A stretch of 64,000 nt of DNA from Bombyx mori (lineage: Eukaryota; Arthropoda; Insecta; Lepidoptera; Bombycidae): contig NC_085110.1 of the NCBI RefSeq assembly GCF_030269925.1, forward strand, positions 806,001 through 870,000. The letters are read 5' to 3'. This document shows positions 1 through 8,706 of this stretch, piece after piece. A program made the position numbers and the translations under genes. Numbering within the stretch: the first letter of the stretch is position 1; each line of letters begins with the position of its first letter. The notes under the pieces were generated by a model, which searched no databases, had not been told where the DNA came from, and was given only the letters and a program-made list of their open reading frames with translations.

Positions 1-535
1 CATTTATTAATTAAAATTCTAGAGGCGTTCAAAAAATTTCTCGGCGACCAATTTAAAAATTCTCCCCTTTCATCACGGGAAGCTCCGCAGAGCTTTCACG
101 TTTTAAGCGTTCACCGTGCTATTGAATAATGCAACAAAAAGCTTCGCCTAACACCCACTTTCATGTGTGCTTCGGAAGGGGAGTTTTCATAAAACAATGC
201 GAAAGAAATGAGAGCCCGTTAGTAAAGAAATAAATCTTAATATGTAGTTTTTATGACATGACTGCATTATCAAACGTAAAAATTCAAATATGGACAGACG
301 AAAAACTTGATGTTAGGCGATTAAGGTGATCTTTGATATATGCGGTTTCAATACCGAGGTTCTATTGAAATAGCTAGCCTCAGAGTTTCGACGACCTCAT
401 TGGTCTAGACTGTAGACTAGTCTAGACTAGTGGCTTGTAATTCTCGGTACGGCACAGCTCGGGCTCAATATCTGATCTGATCCAATATCTTTGTTAAATA
501 AATTTTGGGAATTTGGGATCTGGGAGATACCTTTT
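1..535. other. Non-coding sequence at window start
   Basis: No coding exon or recognised repeat is visible. The sequence is AT-rich and probably lies in an intron of the LDLa/TM gene whose exons begin at 3115, or upstream of it. The only structure seen is a perfect 16-bp palindrome at 416-431. Confidence 0.4.
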
Positions 536-585
536 TATTTTTTATTGCCCTTTTAGTCAGACGAGCGTATGGCCCATCTGAAGTT
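536..585 (-). mobile_element. Tail fragment of LINE family B
   Basis: On the minus strand this is the last part of the 3' end shared by the better copies at 13112-13462 and 37612-38018: the segment reading as gccgtatgctcgtctg followed by the A-rich tail. Only about 50 bp remain and there is no coding sequence. Confidence 0.6.
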
Positions 586-764
586 TATTTTTTATAATAA
601 TAATAATAAATATTTATTAACAATCACGCCACGTTAACTGGTCCCGTGCTAAATTCGTAAAGAACTTGTGTTACAGGTACCAGATAACGGAAATAAATGT
701 AAGATTTTTATTGTACACATACATATATTTAAAATACATCCATAACCCTGGAAAATACATTTTA

Positions 765-1682
765 TTTATTTATTTATGTACACACAGAAAAAAAAGACAT
801 AGTACAGAGTAATAGGAAAATTATGTACAAAGGCACTGCTTATTTCTTTAAGAAATCTCTTCCAGCAGATCTGCGAGAGGATAATGAGAATAATAATAAA
901 AAGTGATAAGTGTGTGTAGAACAAATAACACATAACTAAAATAACAAATACAACATGAGAATTATAGTAATGCACATACACATACCAAATATTGTTAAAC
1001 TTGAGTACAAAATATTATAAGTAACACAGTAACACTCGTATATACGAAGAGTATGGAACCATGATCATTCGGTTGATGACAGATAAAATTGTTTGACCTT
1101 GTATTTAAAAACAGAAACAGACTTGCAAACTCGGATGTCAGCCGGCAACGAATTCCACAGTCTGACCGCGTGCACAGTAAAGGAGTGAGAATAGAAATTG
1201 GTTTTGTGGGAAGGGAATAACAAAACAGAACGTTGGTTGGACCTGCAGGGAGCATCAGGAGAACGAATGAAAGAGAATCGCTCACGTAAATATAAGGGAG
1301 AAGTGGGCTTATGTAGGATATTGAATAGGAGACATAATATTCGAGTATCCCTACGAAGGCGTATAGGGAGCCATTTAAGTTCTTTGCGAAAATGAGAAAC
1401 ATGATCGAATTTTCTGAGATTGTATATAAAACGGATACATAGATTTTGCATCCTCTCAAGCTTGTTTGAGAGCTCCTCAGTGGCATCCAAGTAGCAGGCA
1501 TCGGCGTAATCAATTATGGGTAGAATGAGAGCTTGGACGAGAGATATTTTTGTATGCTGAGGTAAGAAGCCCTGCAGACATCTCAACGAGTGCAAGGCGA
1601 AGTGCACCTTCCTACTAATCTCAGCAACGTGAGAACTCCACGAAAGATGTCGATCTATAATAACACCCAGGTTTTTAACTGA
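765..1682 (-). mobile_element. 5'-truncated non-LTR retrotransposon (LINE)
   Basis: The insertion is flanked by identical 8-bp direct repeats ACATTTTA at 757-764 and 1683-1690 (plus-strand reading). On the minus strand it ends in a short (TAAA)n run, as expected for target-primed reverse transcription. It carries only the C-terminal part of a reverse transcriptase ORF. CR1-like or another TAAA-tailed clade is my inference; the 8-bp duplication is read directly. Confidence 0.75.
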
Positions 1683-1690
1683 ACATTTTA
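1065..1690 (-). pseudogene. Reverse transcriptase C-terminal fragment
   Basis: An open frame runs on the minus strand to a stop at 1065. It reads through the 5' junction of the insertion to a methionine at 1736, but those first residues come from the host SINE-like unit. The LINE part contains KNLGVIIDRHLSW and LPIIDYADACY, then a stretch typical of the thumb and C-terminal region of LINE reverse transcriptases, and later VRLWNSLPADIR. The YxDD palm motif, endonuclease and ORF1 are missing, so this is a dead 5'-truncated copy. Confidence 0.8.
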
Positions 1691-1794
1691 TATTTATCAT
1701 ACAAATATCTTCCCTTGGCGGGATTCGAGCCAGCAACCTCCTTGTGTAGTGACCATGTCACTTACCACTACACCAGACGGCCATTTTGATGTTG

Positions 1795-1905
1795 TTTGAT
1801 GTTGAGTGGTTACCGTTGCCGATGGACGTCAGCAATGCTAGGGGCACATCAAAGGCGCTGCTTACCGTTAAGTACCCTCCAAAAGCTTCGTTTTAAGAGC
1901 TATCT
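1795..1905 (-). mobile_element. LINE family B fragment
   Basis: Diverged minus-strand copy of the family B 3' region. The plus-strand reading has gtggttaccgttgccgatgg and a match to the tggcattgctgaagtcc block. It lacks the terminal tail and abuts the tRNA-headed unit. Confidence 0.55.
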
Positions 1906-2516
1906 ACCTACTCGCTCTGTCGGGTACACATTTTTGTGGTGCCTATAACAGGTGGAAATAGCTTGGGGCTATCATAAATGGAACGGAAATTCAGAGCAAG
2001 TCCTGCAATGGGTCGATATTGTAATTTTTGGGGTGATTGAGCGCCTGTTTCACAAAAAATATTTGGAATGACGCCTTTGTGTCATGTGAATAATTTTCGT
2101 TATTATTTTATTTTGTTATCGACATGAAAATGTTTTTTGTTATTGTGGCTCAACAATTTACAGCTGTTGTTTGTGTTTTTTTACAATTAATTAGTAATTA
2201 GTAATCAATTTGAAAAATGAAATATTATTTAATACATACATGTGTTCACGTTATATTTATCATTATAAGTAATTATAGTGATTGGTTAGTTTGAGATAAA
2301 TTCGATAATTAGTTTAGTATTGCGATAGGGATTTTTTTTAAACTTTACAATAGATCCTCTGGTTGAAGATGCATCCTAATGGTCCTGTATGTCCCTGTCC
2401 CTGTCCCTGCTCTAGTGATTGTGTAAATAAAGATTACGAATCGATTGAGTTATGGATATTGTTGTTGTATAGCTGGTGGTTGGTGTTGTAAGACCACACG
2501 GGTACCTACCACAATT
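1906..2516. other. AT-rich non-coding sequence
   Basis: No exon, repeat family or structural element is recognised here. A short run of ccctgtccctgtccctg lies at about 2392-2409. Confidence 0.4.
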
Positions 2517-2775
2517 GTTTTTCTACCTGTGCTGATGGTCTTGAGAGACCATTTCAGCGTAACCATAACAAGTAGGTGAGCTCACGGGGCTCAAACCTGA
2601 CGACGTTGCTAACACTGTCTAGCAAAAGCAGTGCTTCGCAGGATCTACCACCGGATCGGAAACGCGACCCACTAAGAAGATTCGTCGAGAAACTCAGTGC
2701 GCTGTGACTGTGGGTTAATTTACTCGCCGAGCCCTTCGTCACAGTCCGGGTCGGACGAGAACGATGACCGGGCTA
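2517..2775 (-). mobile_element. LINE family A (Jockey-like) 3' end
   Basis: Minus-strand copy of the 3' UTR seen complete with coding sequence at 51806-52213. Shared blocks on the plus strand are gtaggtgagctcacggggct, ccaccggatcggaaacgc and gagaaactcagt. It ends at a T-rich run representing the poly(A) tail. Confidence 0.75.
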
Positions 2776-3114
2776 TCACAATGCTGCCGATCTTTAATGT
2801 AGTTAAATGTCCTACCTCCAATAGTTAAGAAAATATATATATTAAAACGTTTCCACAAATTAAAAAAGTCGGCAACTATAAATTTGTGTATACTATTGAT
2901 TGCTCGTAGAGCCTGTAGTACTAGTAAGTCATGCTACAAGTCCTGCCAGTTTCTGTAGAAATCACTCATGTATTCAGATTTTAAAGACACACGTTATTCC
3001 ATTGCATTGCCGCTTACGTCAATTTCAAAATGTTTTTTTTTTATTATTCAGATCACACATCTCATAACATCATACGTATATATTTCTAGTAATTTCTTCC
3101 GCAAACTGTTCCAG

Positions 3115-3237
3115 AGCACGGCTGCAAGGAGTTCAGGTGCAAGCAGAGAGAGTTCTGCGTGAGTGCAGATCTAACCTGCGACGGCGTGGACCACTGCGCC
3201 GATGGTTCAGATGAAGACACGGTCGCTCTATGCCCAG
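3115..3237 (+). CDS. LDL-receptor class A exon of a membrane protein (partial gene)
   Basis: This 123-nt exon is bounded by an acceptor ending ctgttccag and a donor CCAG|gtatgc. It translates to one complete LDLa module: six cysteines, the aromatic EFRC element, and the calcium-binding signature CDGVDHCADGSDE. Both flanking introns are phase 1, the usual arrangement for shuffled LDLa modules. Its last base joins in frame to the transmembrane exon at 5438, giving CPE. LDLa modules are extracellular and bind ligand or partner proteins with Ca2+. Upstream exons lie outside the window or were not seen, so the full architecture is unknown. An LDLa directly before the membrane fits Neto-like or CUB/LDLa receptors, but I cannot assign the family. 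Confidence 0.85.
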
Positions 3238-3296
3238 GTATGCTGCACGGAACACCGACGAAGTGGATTAGGTTTAGGCAGGGATGAGACGACCAA

Positions 3297-3443
3297 TGTG
3301 TTCAGTGCGAGTTTTTTAACGGTCTCGATAGCGTAAAAGTTAACTAGCATTTGTATGGAGTTGTCGCTAGGAGCGCTGTGCACACAAATTTGAGTTAACT
3401 TTTACGCTATCGAGAACGTTAAAAAACTAGCACTTAGCACACA
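3297..3443. mobile_element. MITE with long terminal inverted repeats, copy 1
   Basis: Two inverted arms share ctcgatagcgtaaaagttaa (left) and its complement (right), surrounding a centre of about 40 bp. The ends read as variants of gtgcttagtgcgagtttttt. It lies in the intron just after the LDLa exon. Related copies are at 49850-50027 and 59315-59405. It has no coding capacity. The superfamily cannot be assigned from these termini. Confidence 0.8.
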
Positions 3444-4359
3444 GGAGGCGTTTTGACAGCGTTTGACATTGACAGCGTTTTAGCGGATAGTCGTTTCAAA
3501 ACCTCAAGCGGAGCAGTCGTGCGCTCTGATTTGAGCGGGCGTAGAATTATGACCTGGATCACTTGTCCCTATGGGAATGGGGGCACCTCTGAGGGCTCGG
3601 CTAAGTAATTAAAACCAAGCGGACCGCGTGATTATTGAAGTGGAGAAAGTGCATCGGTATCCGATGCTATACCAGTATCTTGCTATAGAAAAAAAATAGG
3701 CCTCTCTAATATCGTTGATAACTGGCTGTATGTCCCTGTATATACCTGTGACTTAAAGTGTCTAGTTGCTTGATTATGAATTAAGTATAAGTAGGTACTT
3801 GCTCATATTAAGTCAAAAGAGAATTTTGTCGTTGTCTGGTTGCCGGTCAATGTTGTTCAGTGTGCACAATGTGTCGGGCTTCCATTTTAATTATACACAA
3901 TCCGAGAATGAGTTCTTGGAAGCGAACCCGGTTAATATTCCGAGGCCGATAGTTTAACCGGATGTCGGCAATGTGAATAATGTTGCTTAAAATAGCGCTG
4001 GATGGGGCAGTACCCAAACTGTGTATTCCGCAGTCGATCTGGTAGAAACGGTTGACCGGATTAAGCCATTATAATATTAGTCCTGTCGAAAAAGGACCAG
4101 CCTACCGATCGAAGTTGTACCATCGCGGCATCGCCTGTAGTTGGTAATTTCAGAGAAATAGCCATGCTAAATTAATACCTACCGCCATTGATAGCTTTTG
4201 AATCTAATTTGAATTAATGTGGGCATAACGTTGATGAGCAATCAATCTCATCCTGGTTTGGAGGAAAATGATAGTAGCACAGACTGCTCGGTTAGCAGGT
4301 GTTGCGTTAGGACGAGAAGGAGAGAAAGTACATCTCTGATACATTTCTAATAATTTCTC
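3444..4359. other. Intron sequence without recognised content
   Basis: Part of the intron between the LDLa and transmembrane exons. I see no exon or repeat family here; the longest frame, 3766-3957, has no recognisable similarity and no splice context. Confidence 0.4.
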
Positions 4360-4541
4360 ATTATTTTTTTAAGGGTTTTTGTGACCTGGTAACTAAGACC
4401 TTTAAGTCATGTCTTATTTTAATTTATATTCTTAATTTAATGAAAAATTATAATATGGAGAGAAATGAAATGAAATGAAGATGATTAATTTGGGACATTA
4501 ATCAACTGGGATGAAATTAAATGAAATGAGATGAATAAAAA

Positions 4542-5192
4542 TGTGTGCGTGTACTAGTGTACACACGTAAGAAGTGAAACTTGTTTATGGCCTTATTTTT
4601 CGAAAAATGATCTACATGCAACTTTCTAGAAATTGGTTAAATAAAGTTAAATTAGATAAAGTTTAAACAAAAGGATTTTATTATCATAGACATGAATACA
4701 AATAATACAATTATTTCACTTTACCTTTTTGCTACTAAGATTATTACAGCATTTCATTAATTGTAATAGAATTATTACTATCATTGTCATTGTCATTATA
4801 TATTTTTGTAATTAATGGCTTATGGTAACTGAAATATGAAATATATGGTTTACATTCCACGAAATTTAGTGACCGAGTAAAAACTCCATCAATTGTAGTG
4901 CCAGATCTTGTTGTTGACGTTTGAGGACTGTTTTTCATGGATAAATTCAATTTATCTTTCAGAAATTCAACTAGCTTCAAAGAATTTTCCGATGCAAAAT
5001 TTACATTAAAATCTCCACTTAAAATCATCGGTATTTTATAATTATTGTTACCGAGTAAAGAGGCACCTTCACTTGTGTACGGCAACAATGAATGGTGAAG
5101 AAAAAGATGGCGCGTAACGGAAAAATGTGACGCGTAACCGAAAAATGTGACGGTAAATTTTTTTCCAACGCCGATAAAGAAGTTTCACTTCA
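4542..5192 (-). mobile_element. Helentron-like element with endonuclease fragment
   Basis: Read on the minus strand it begins TGAAGTGAAACTTC after a flanking T and ends at ...CGCACACA followed by T, consistent with insertion between two Ts. A matching inverted copy of the 5' end (aagtttcacttc) lies inside the 3' end, upstream of a GTGTAC/GTACAC hairpin with a TAGT loop. Asymmetrical inverted repeats plus a 3' hairpin are the known layout of Helentrons (Helitron2). It keeps only the C-terminal endonuclease piece of the large protein. A shorter derivative is at 20465-20776. Confidence 0.65.
4744..5088 (-). pseudogene. Endonuclease (EEP-type) C-terminal fragment
   Basis: A 114-codon open frame includes ILSGDFNVNF, the GDFN motif of exonuclease-endonuclease-phosphatase nucleases, then TTIDGVFTR and ISYFSYHKPL, which fit the conserved end of the fold. 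This arrangement is known from the C-terminal nuclease of insect Helitron2/Helentron proteins with a PIF1-like helicase. The Rep and helicase regions are absent, so it is a remnant. A LINE endonuclease is the alternative; the position inside a Helentron-like unit argues against that. Confidence 0.6.
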
Positions 5193-5437
5193 AATATATA
5201 ATCTCAGTAAAATGGTGGTAATTTACTGAGATTTTTTCAGTGGACTTTTTGGAGGATCCCGAGAAGTTAAGCTCAACGGCTTTGTTTCATTTTCCCACAT
5301 TTGTGCACTTTCACAGACATTAAACACTAAATAGACGAAATAAAACAAATCACACAACTTCACTTCTCGCGTTCCCATCAAAAAGTCCAATAATTTCTCA
5401 GAGTGTATGTATATTACAAAAAGTTTTGTCGCGGCAG

Positions 5438-5575
5438 AGAGCGGCGGTAGCGGTTCGAGCAGCACGTGGTTGGTGGTGGCGGGAGGGGCCGGGCTGTTGC
5501 TGGCGCTGATCGCCGCGACCCTCGGCTGCTGTCTCTGCCGACGCCGCGCTGCCAACCGCCGCACGCATCTACATT
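5438..5575 (+). CDS. Transmembrane exon of the LDLa membrane protein
   Basis: The acceptor is gtcgcggcag and the exon is 138 nt, phase 1 at both ends. It encodes a Gly/Ser linker (ESGGSGSSST) and a hydrophobic segment WLVVAGGAGLLLALIAATLG. A CCLC cluster, possibly palmitoylated, follows, then the basic stop-transfer stretch RRRAANRR. This predicts a type I orientation with the LDLa module outside. The donor CATT|gttagt is weak (T at +3) but puts the next exon in phase. If it is not used, the frame ends at TAG 5578-5580 after HLHC, giving a very short tail. Confidence 0.8.
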
Positions 5576-5772
5576 GTTAGTATACCACTACACTGCCAAC
5601 GTAATCAACAATACACTTCAATTCATTACACTTAATACACTGTACTATATACTTTTATATTAAATTACGGAAGCTCTCAGTTCTGCCTAACAATAACGAA
5701 GCTTAAGCTTCAGACAGACCAGAAACAAACCCGAGAACCGTTACATATCTTGAAAGACGAGACCGTTTTAAG

Positions 5773-6057
5773 TCGTCGTGGCCTAAAGGATAAGACGTCT
5801 TGTGCATTTGTATTTAGCGATGCACCTGTGTTCGAATCCCGCCATCACCATCACCCTGCCTATTTCTGCCGTGAAGCAGTAATGCGTTTCGGTTTGAAGG
5901 GTGGGGCAGCCGTTGTAACTATACTGAGACCTTAGAACTCATATCTCAAGGTGGGATGGCGGCATTTACGTTTTAGATGTCTATGAGCTCTGGTAGCCAT
6001 TTAACACCAGGTGGGTTGTGAGCTCGTCCACACATCTGAGCAAAATAAAAATAAAAC
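5773..6057 (+). mobile_element. Bm1 SINE, internally deleted
   Basis: The tRNA-derived head (gtcgtggcctaaaggataag, B-box gttcgaatcccgc) joins directly to the body at ccctgcctatttctgccgtg, so the central part is missing. It ends in an A-rich tail. It lies in the last intron of the LDLa gene, opposite in orientation to the copy at 6139-6356. Confidence 0.85.
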
Positions 6058-6138
6058 TTAATCATCTTGCTCTTCAAATCAGAATAGAAGTGTTATTTAA
6101 AACCTCGCCACGATCAGCGTGAGCTCATAATGCTGCAT

Positions 6139-6356
6139 TTTTTTTTATTGCATAGATGGCTGGACGAGCTCACAGCCCACCTGGTGTTATGTGGTTACTG
6201 GAGCCCATAGACATCTAAAACGTAAATGCACCACCCACTTTGAGATATAAGTTCTAAGGTCTCAGTATAGTTACATCGGCTGCCCCACCCTTCAAGCCGA
6301 AACGCTTTACTGCTTCACGGCAGAAATAAGCGGGGTGGTGGTTGGTACCTACCCTA
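6139..6356 (-). mobile_element. Bm1 SINE fragment
   Basis: Minus-strand Bm1 body with its tail at about 6139-6150. It ends about 55 bp before the acceptor of the last exon and forms an inverted pair with 5773-6057. Confidence 0.85.
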
Positions 6357-6410
6357 CCTACCTAATAAGTAATGCTGAGATGGCTGTAACGTATTTGATG
6401 TTTGTTGCAG

Positions 6411-6565
6411 TACAACAGATGAACGTGAGCAACGGCGGCGGGGCGGGCGCGGCGCCGGATCCGGGCGTCGGCACGCGGCTGCCGGGAAACTGGGCGCTCC
6501 CTGCGGGCCCGCGCGGGTACAGTGTGGCGCGGCCGGGCCGCCTCCGGGCGCGGGCGGCGCGGTGA
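6411..6565 (+). CDS. Terminal cytoplasmic exon of the LDLa membrane protein
   Basis: Acceptor gtttgttgcag at 6410 gives exon sequence in phase with 5575, starting LQQMNVSNGGGAGAAPDP and ending ...GYSVARPGRLRARAAR at TGA 6563-6565. The exon is far more GC-rich than its surroundings. A second AG at 6417-6418 gives a different but also open frame, ending ALAHKDEWFV at TGA 6598-6600. Its last residues resemble PDZ-binding tails such as the neurexin EYYV end. The first frame looks more protein-like in its first half and the second in its last half, so a one-base indel in the assembly is also possible. The product is an intracellular tail either way. Confidence 0.65.
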
Positions 6566-6826
6566 GCGCGCTCGCGCACAAGGACGAGTGGTTCGTGTGA
6601 CCACGCGGCCCGGCCGGGCCCGCAGGGCGGGGGCGCCGTACCGGCCCCCGAGCCGCCGGCGATCGCGATCTATCCGACGCCGCTCTATCTATGTATGTCC
6701 TACCTGATTTAGCGACAGTTTTTTTTAGGTGAATTTTTACTCGTTTAGTGGAGACGCGCCAGGCGTCTCGTGGCTGTCCAGTCTTTGGTGTTAACGAATA
6801 ACGCAATGTAAATTTATCAATATAAC

Positions 6827-6832
6827 ATTAAA
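6827..6832 (+). terminator. Candidate poly(A) signal ATTAAA
   Basis: About 230-260 bp after the stop codons of the LDLa gene and followed by a GT- and T-rich stretch (gttcgtatgttattgagtg). A canonical AATAAA at 6987-6992 is the alternative. Confidence 0.45.
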
Positions 6833-6986
6833 CATTTTTGGCTTATTGTTCGTATGTTATTGAGTGTTATTCTCGTACCCTCTCGAGACTCGACTGACTT
6901 CGAGCGTTCTCTTTCAAACAATTTATTATTGAAAGTATCTATTTAAATCTAGTTAGTTAATGAAATAGTGAAGTCACTTGATTCTC

Positions 6987-6992
6987 AATAAA
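6987..6992 (+). terminator. Candidate poly(A) signal AATAAA
   Basis: Canonical hexamer about 400 bp downstream of the LDLa gene stop codons, in AT-rich sequence. It could serve as a distal site. Confidence 0.35.
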
Positions 6993-7900
6993 TTTATTAA
7001 CCTTCATCTGTATCTATAAAAAATATTTAAGAAGACTAATGAATGTCTTGTAATAAGTATATGTACATTTTGTCATACAGCTACAAATTGAAGTGAACCC
7101 ACGTAGGTATATTAAAAATAATGGCTGTCATTGGTTGACATTGTTAAACATTTCACGAAAGTAAGGGGCCACGGATTGTAGTAAATTTAACTCTTTTACA
7201 CCATTGCCCATTACTACTTACCAATTTAGTTTATGTCATTTCTAAATCAAAGTGTAAAGTTCAGTTGGTGTACGAGTATTTAAAATCTTTTCGAAACTTT
7301 GGTATGTAATAATAGGTATTAATATATATACATATATCATTTGAATGCCTTCGAAAAAATCATCTAGATTTAACGAAATGAAATACATAGTTTTGGTTAA
7401 ATAAATTAATGATCATGAAATTTGTTAGTGATTCTCTATTTTCAGCGCCATCTGCTGATGAGCGGAGTAACTATTGCTAAACTACATTACCTATTTTTAT
7501 TTGTAACAACACAGGACGCCATCTAGTAGATTATTAGTTAACTATATTGAAGTTGAGCTTTTCGACGTGTCAAACTTTACAAAGCTTAATTTTTTTTTTA
7601 ACTATTTTTTGAACTAAAATATGATTTCCAAGTTTAGTTTGCTTACAAAATCATGAATTAAGTAAATTTACGATTTAATTCAATGATGTCTTGATTATTT
7701 TGTAAACATTACAACTATTTATGTTATCGTTTGAAAAGTACCACAACAATTGGACCAGTTTTTATGAAGCTTAATAAAGGTAACCGGCTTGACAAGTCCT
7801 CGGTAGTACTATAACCAATTACAAACTTTTGAAAAGCTCAACTCAAGCTCTGTAACCAGTTAACTGGCAGTAACGCGTCGGCCGTCGCGGGGAGCGTTTG
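6993..7900. other. Intergenic sequence before the laminin gene
   Basis: Mostly AT-rich with no exon. A GC-richer stretch at about 7860-7900 (acgcgtcggccgtcgcgggg) immediately precedes the TATA-like motif and may be core promoter sequence. Confidence 0.4.
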
Positions 7901-7904
7901 TGCT

Positions 7905-7910
7905 TATAAA
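7905..7910 (+). promoter_or_regulatory. Possible TATA box of the laminin alpha gene
   Basis: TATAAA follows a local GC-rich island and lies 385 bp before the initiator ATG, implying a 5' UTR of about 350 nt if transcription starts about 30 bp downstream. This is inferred from position only. Confidence 0.35.
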
Positions 7911-8284
7911 TGTCACTTTAAAACATTGAATTCGCGCGATTTTAATGTTCACGTAAAATAACAAAGTTTTGTTGAAATACTAATCTAATTTAAAACAGCT
8001 ATTAGCGTGTTATTTTTGTTCTATTATACGATATTACAATAATTAATACGAACTATCCGTGATGTTTTTTTTTCATTTTTAATTAAAAATAAACGTTACT
8101 GATATACAGAAAATTAAAACAGTGTTTTTATTTTGGTTCTCGAGAAGAACATCGATTTTTTAAATTTAATTAAATAGCTAGTGTTTCAAAACGTATTAAA
8201 TATGTATTGACAAGTGAGTGTGAGTTAAATTTGTTTTAAAAAAATATATATATACATCGTGGTGTCGTGCTTTGTTGTCTGGTG

Positions 8285-8293
8285 ATGGAGTAG
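8285..8293 (+). promoter_or_regulatory. Minimal upstream ORF (Met-Glu-stop)
   Basis: ATG GAG TAG ends one base before the laminin ATG at 8295. Such a start-stop-start arrangement would require leaky scanning or very short-range reinitiation for laminin translation, provided this sequence is in the mature 5' UTR. Confidence 0.5.
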
Positions 8294-8294
8294 G

Positions 8295-8364
8295 ATGCGT
8301 TACCTGCTGTGGGTGGTGTTGCTGGCGACTGCCGTGGGTGGCAGGAGGCGCCATAACAAGCCCG
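8295..8364 (+). CDS. Laminin alpha chain exon 1 (signal peptide)
   Basis: ATG opens MRYLLWVVLLATAVGG, a typical signal peptide core, followed by a basic stretch RRRHNKP. The donor CCCG|gtgagt is strong and phase 1. The leftover G joins the GC at the start of the exon at 46172 to make Gly, continuing in frame into a laminin N-terminal domain. The intervening first intron is 37.8 kb. Laminin alpha chains assemble with beta and gamma chains in the secretory pathway and build basement membranes. Assignment of this exon rests on phase, signal peptide and strand. Confidence 0.75.
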
Positions 8365-8514
8365 GTGAGTTAACAATAAGGCTTCTCCGAGTATTATTTA
8401 ACCGGACATAGAATAGCTTATTTGTTTTTAACTAAAGCTTGTGGACTTGAAGCGTATTTCGGTGCTCATAGACAAAGCGTGATAGCAGCAGTCCATTATT
8501 TTTTATTATTGCTT

Positions 8515-8706
8515 AGTCGCCACCTACCTTGAGATATAAGTTCTAAGGTCTCAGTATTGTTACAACGGCTGCCGCACCCTTTAAACCGAAACGCATTACT
8601 GCTTCACGGCAGAAATAGGCAGGGTGGTGGTACCTACCTGTGCGGACTCGCAAGACGTCCTGCCACCAGTATGTAATTACGCAAATTATAATTTTGCGGG
8701 CTTGAT
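8515..8706 (-). mobile_element. Bm1 SINE fragment
   Basis: Minus-strand body from the accttgagatataagttcta block through accaccagta to the aattttgcgg segment. It lacks its A-rich end. It lies 150 bp inside laminin intron 1. Confidence 0.8.

Larger units (their letters stand above)
595..1790 (-). mobile_element. tRNA-headed SINE-like unit split by a LINE
   Basis: Read on the minus strand, a tRNA-like head (about 1785-1724) with A-box and B-box-like sequence leads into atatttgtatgataaata. The body resumes at about 756 with ccagggttatggatg and ends near 595. The same unit without interruption lies at 16645-16912, so the 757-1690 segment is an insertion. The head resembles a tRNA, but the ends cannot form an acceptor stem, so it is not a tRNA gene. 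Confidence 0.75.
4360..5395 (+). repeat. Interspersed repeat D, split by a Helentron-like insertion
   Basis: The left half (about 4360-4541) carries gacctggtaactaagacc and runs of atgaaatgagatga. The right half (about 5193-5395) starts with ataatctcagtaaaatggtgg and includes cagtggactttttggaggat. The same two halves are contiguous at 15055-15500, which acts as the empty site. A partial copy is at 10440-10625 on the minus strand. The right half ends roughly 40 bp before the transmembrane exon. Confidence 0.75.

Noticed and set aside
1065..1736. A 223-codon host gene on the minus strand
   Set aside because: The sequence is a reverse transcriptase C-terminus within a LINE insertion, and its first residues come from the neighbouring SINE-like unit.
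6354..6806. A 150-codon minus-strand gene
   Set aside because: It is antisense to the GC-rich terminal exon, Arg/Pro/Ala-rich from base composition, and has no splice or start support.
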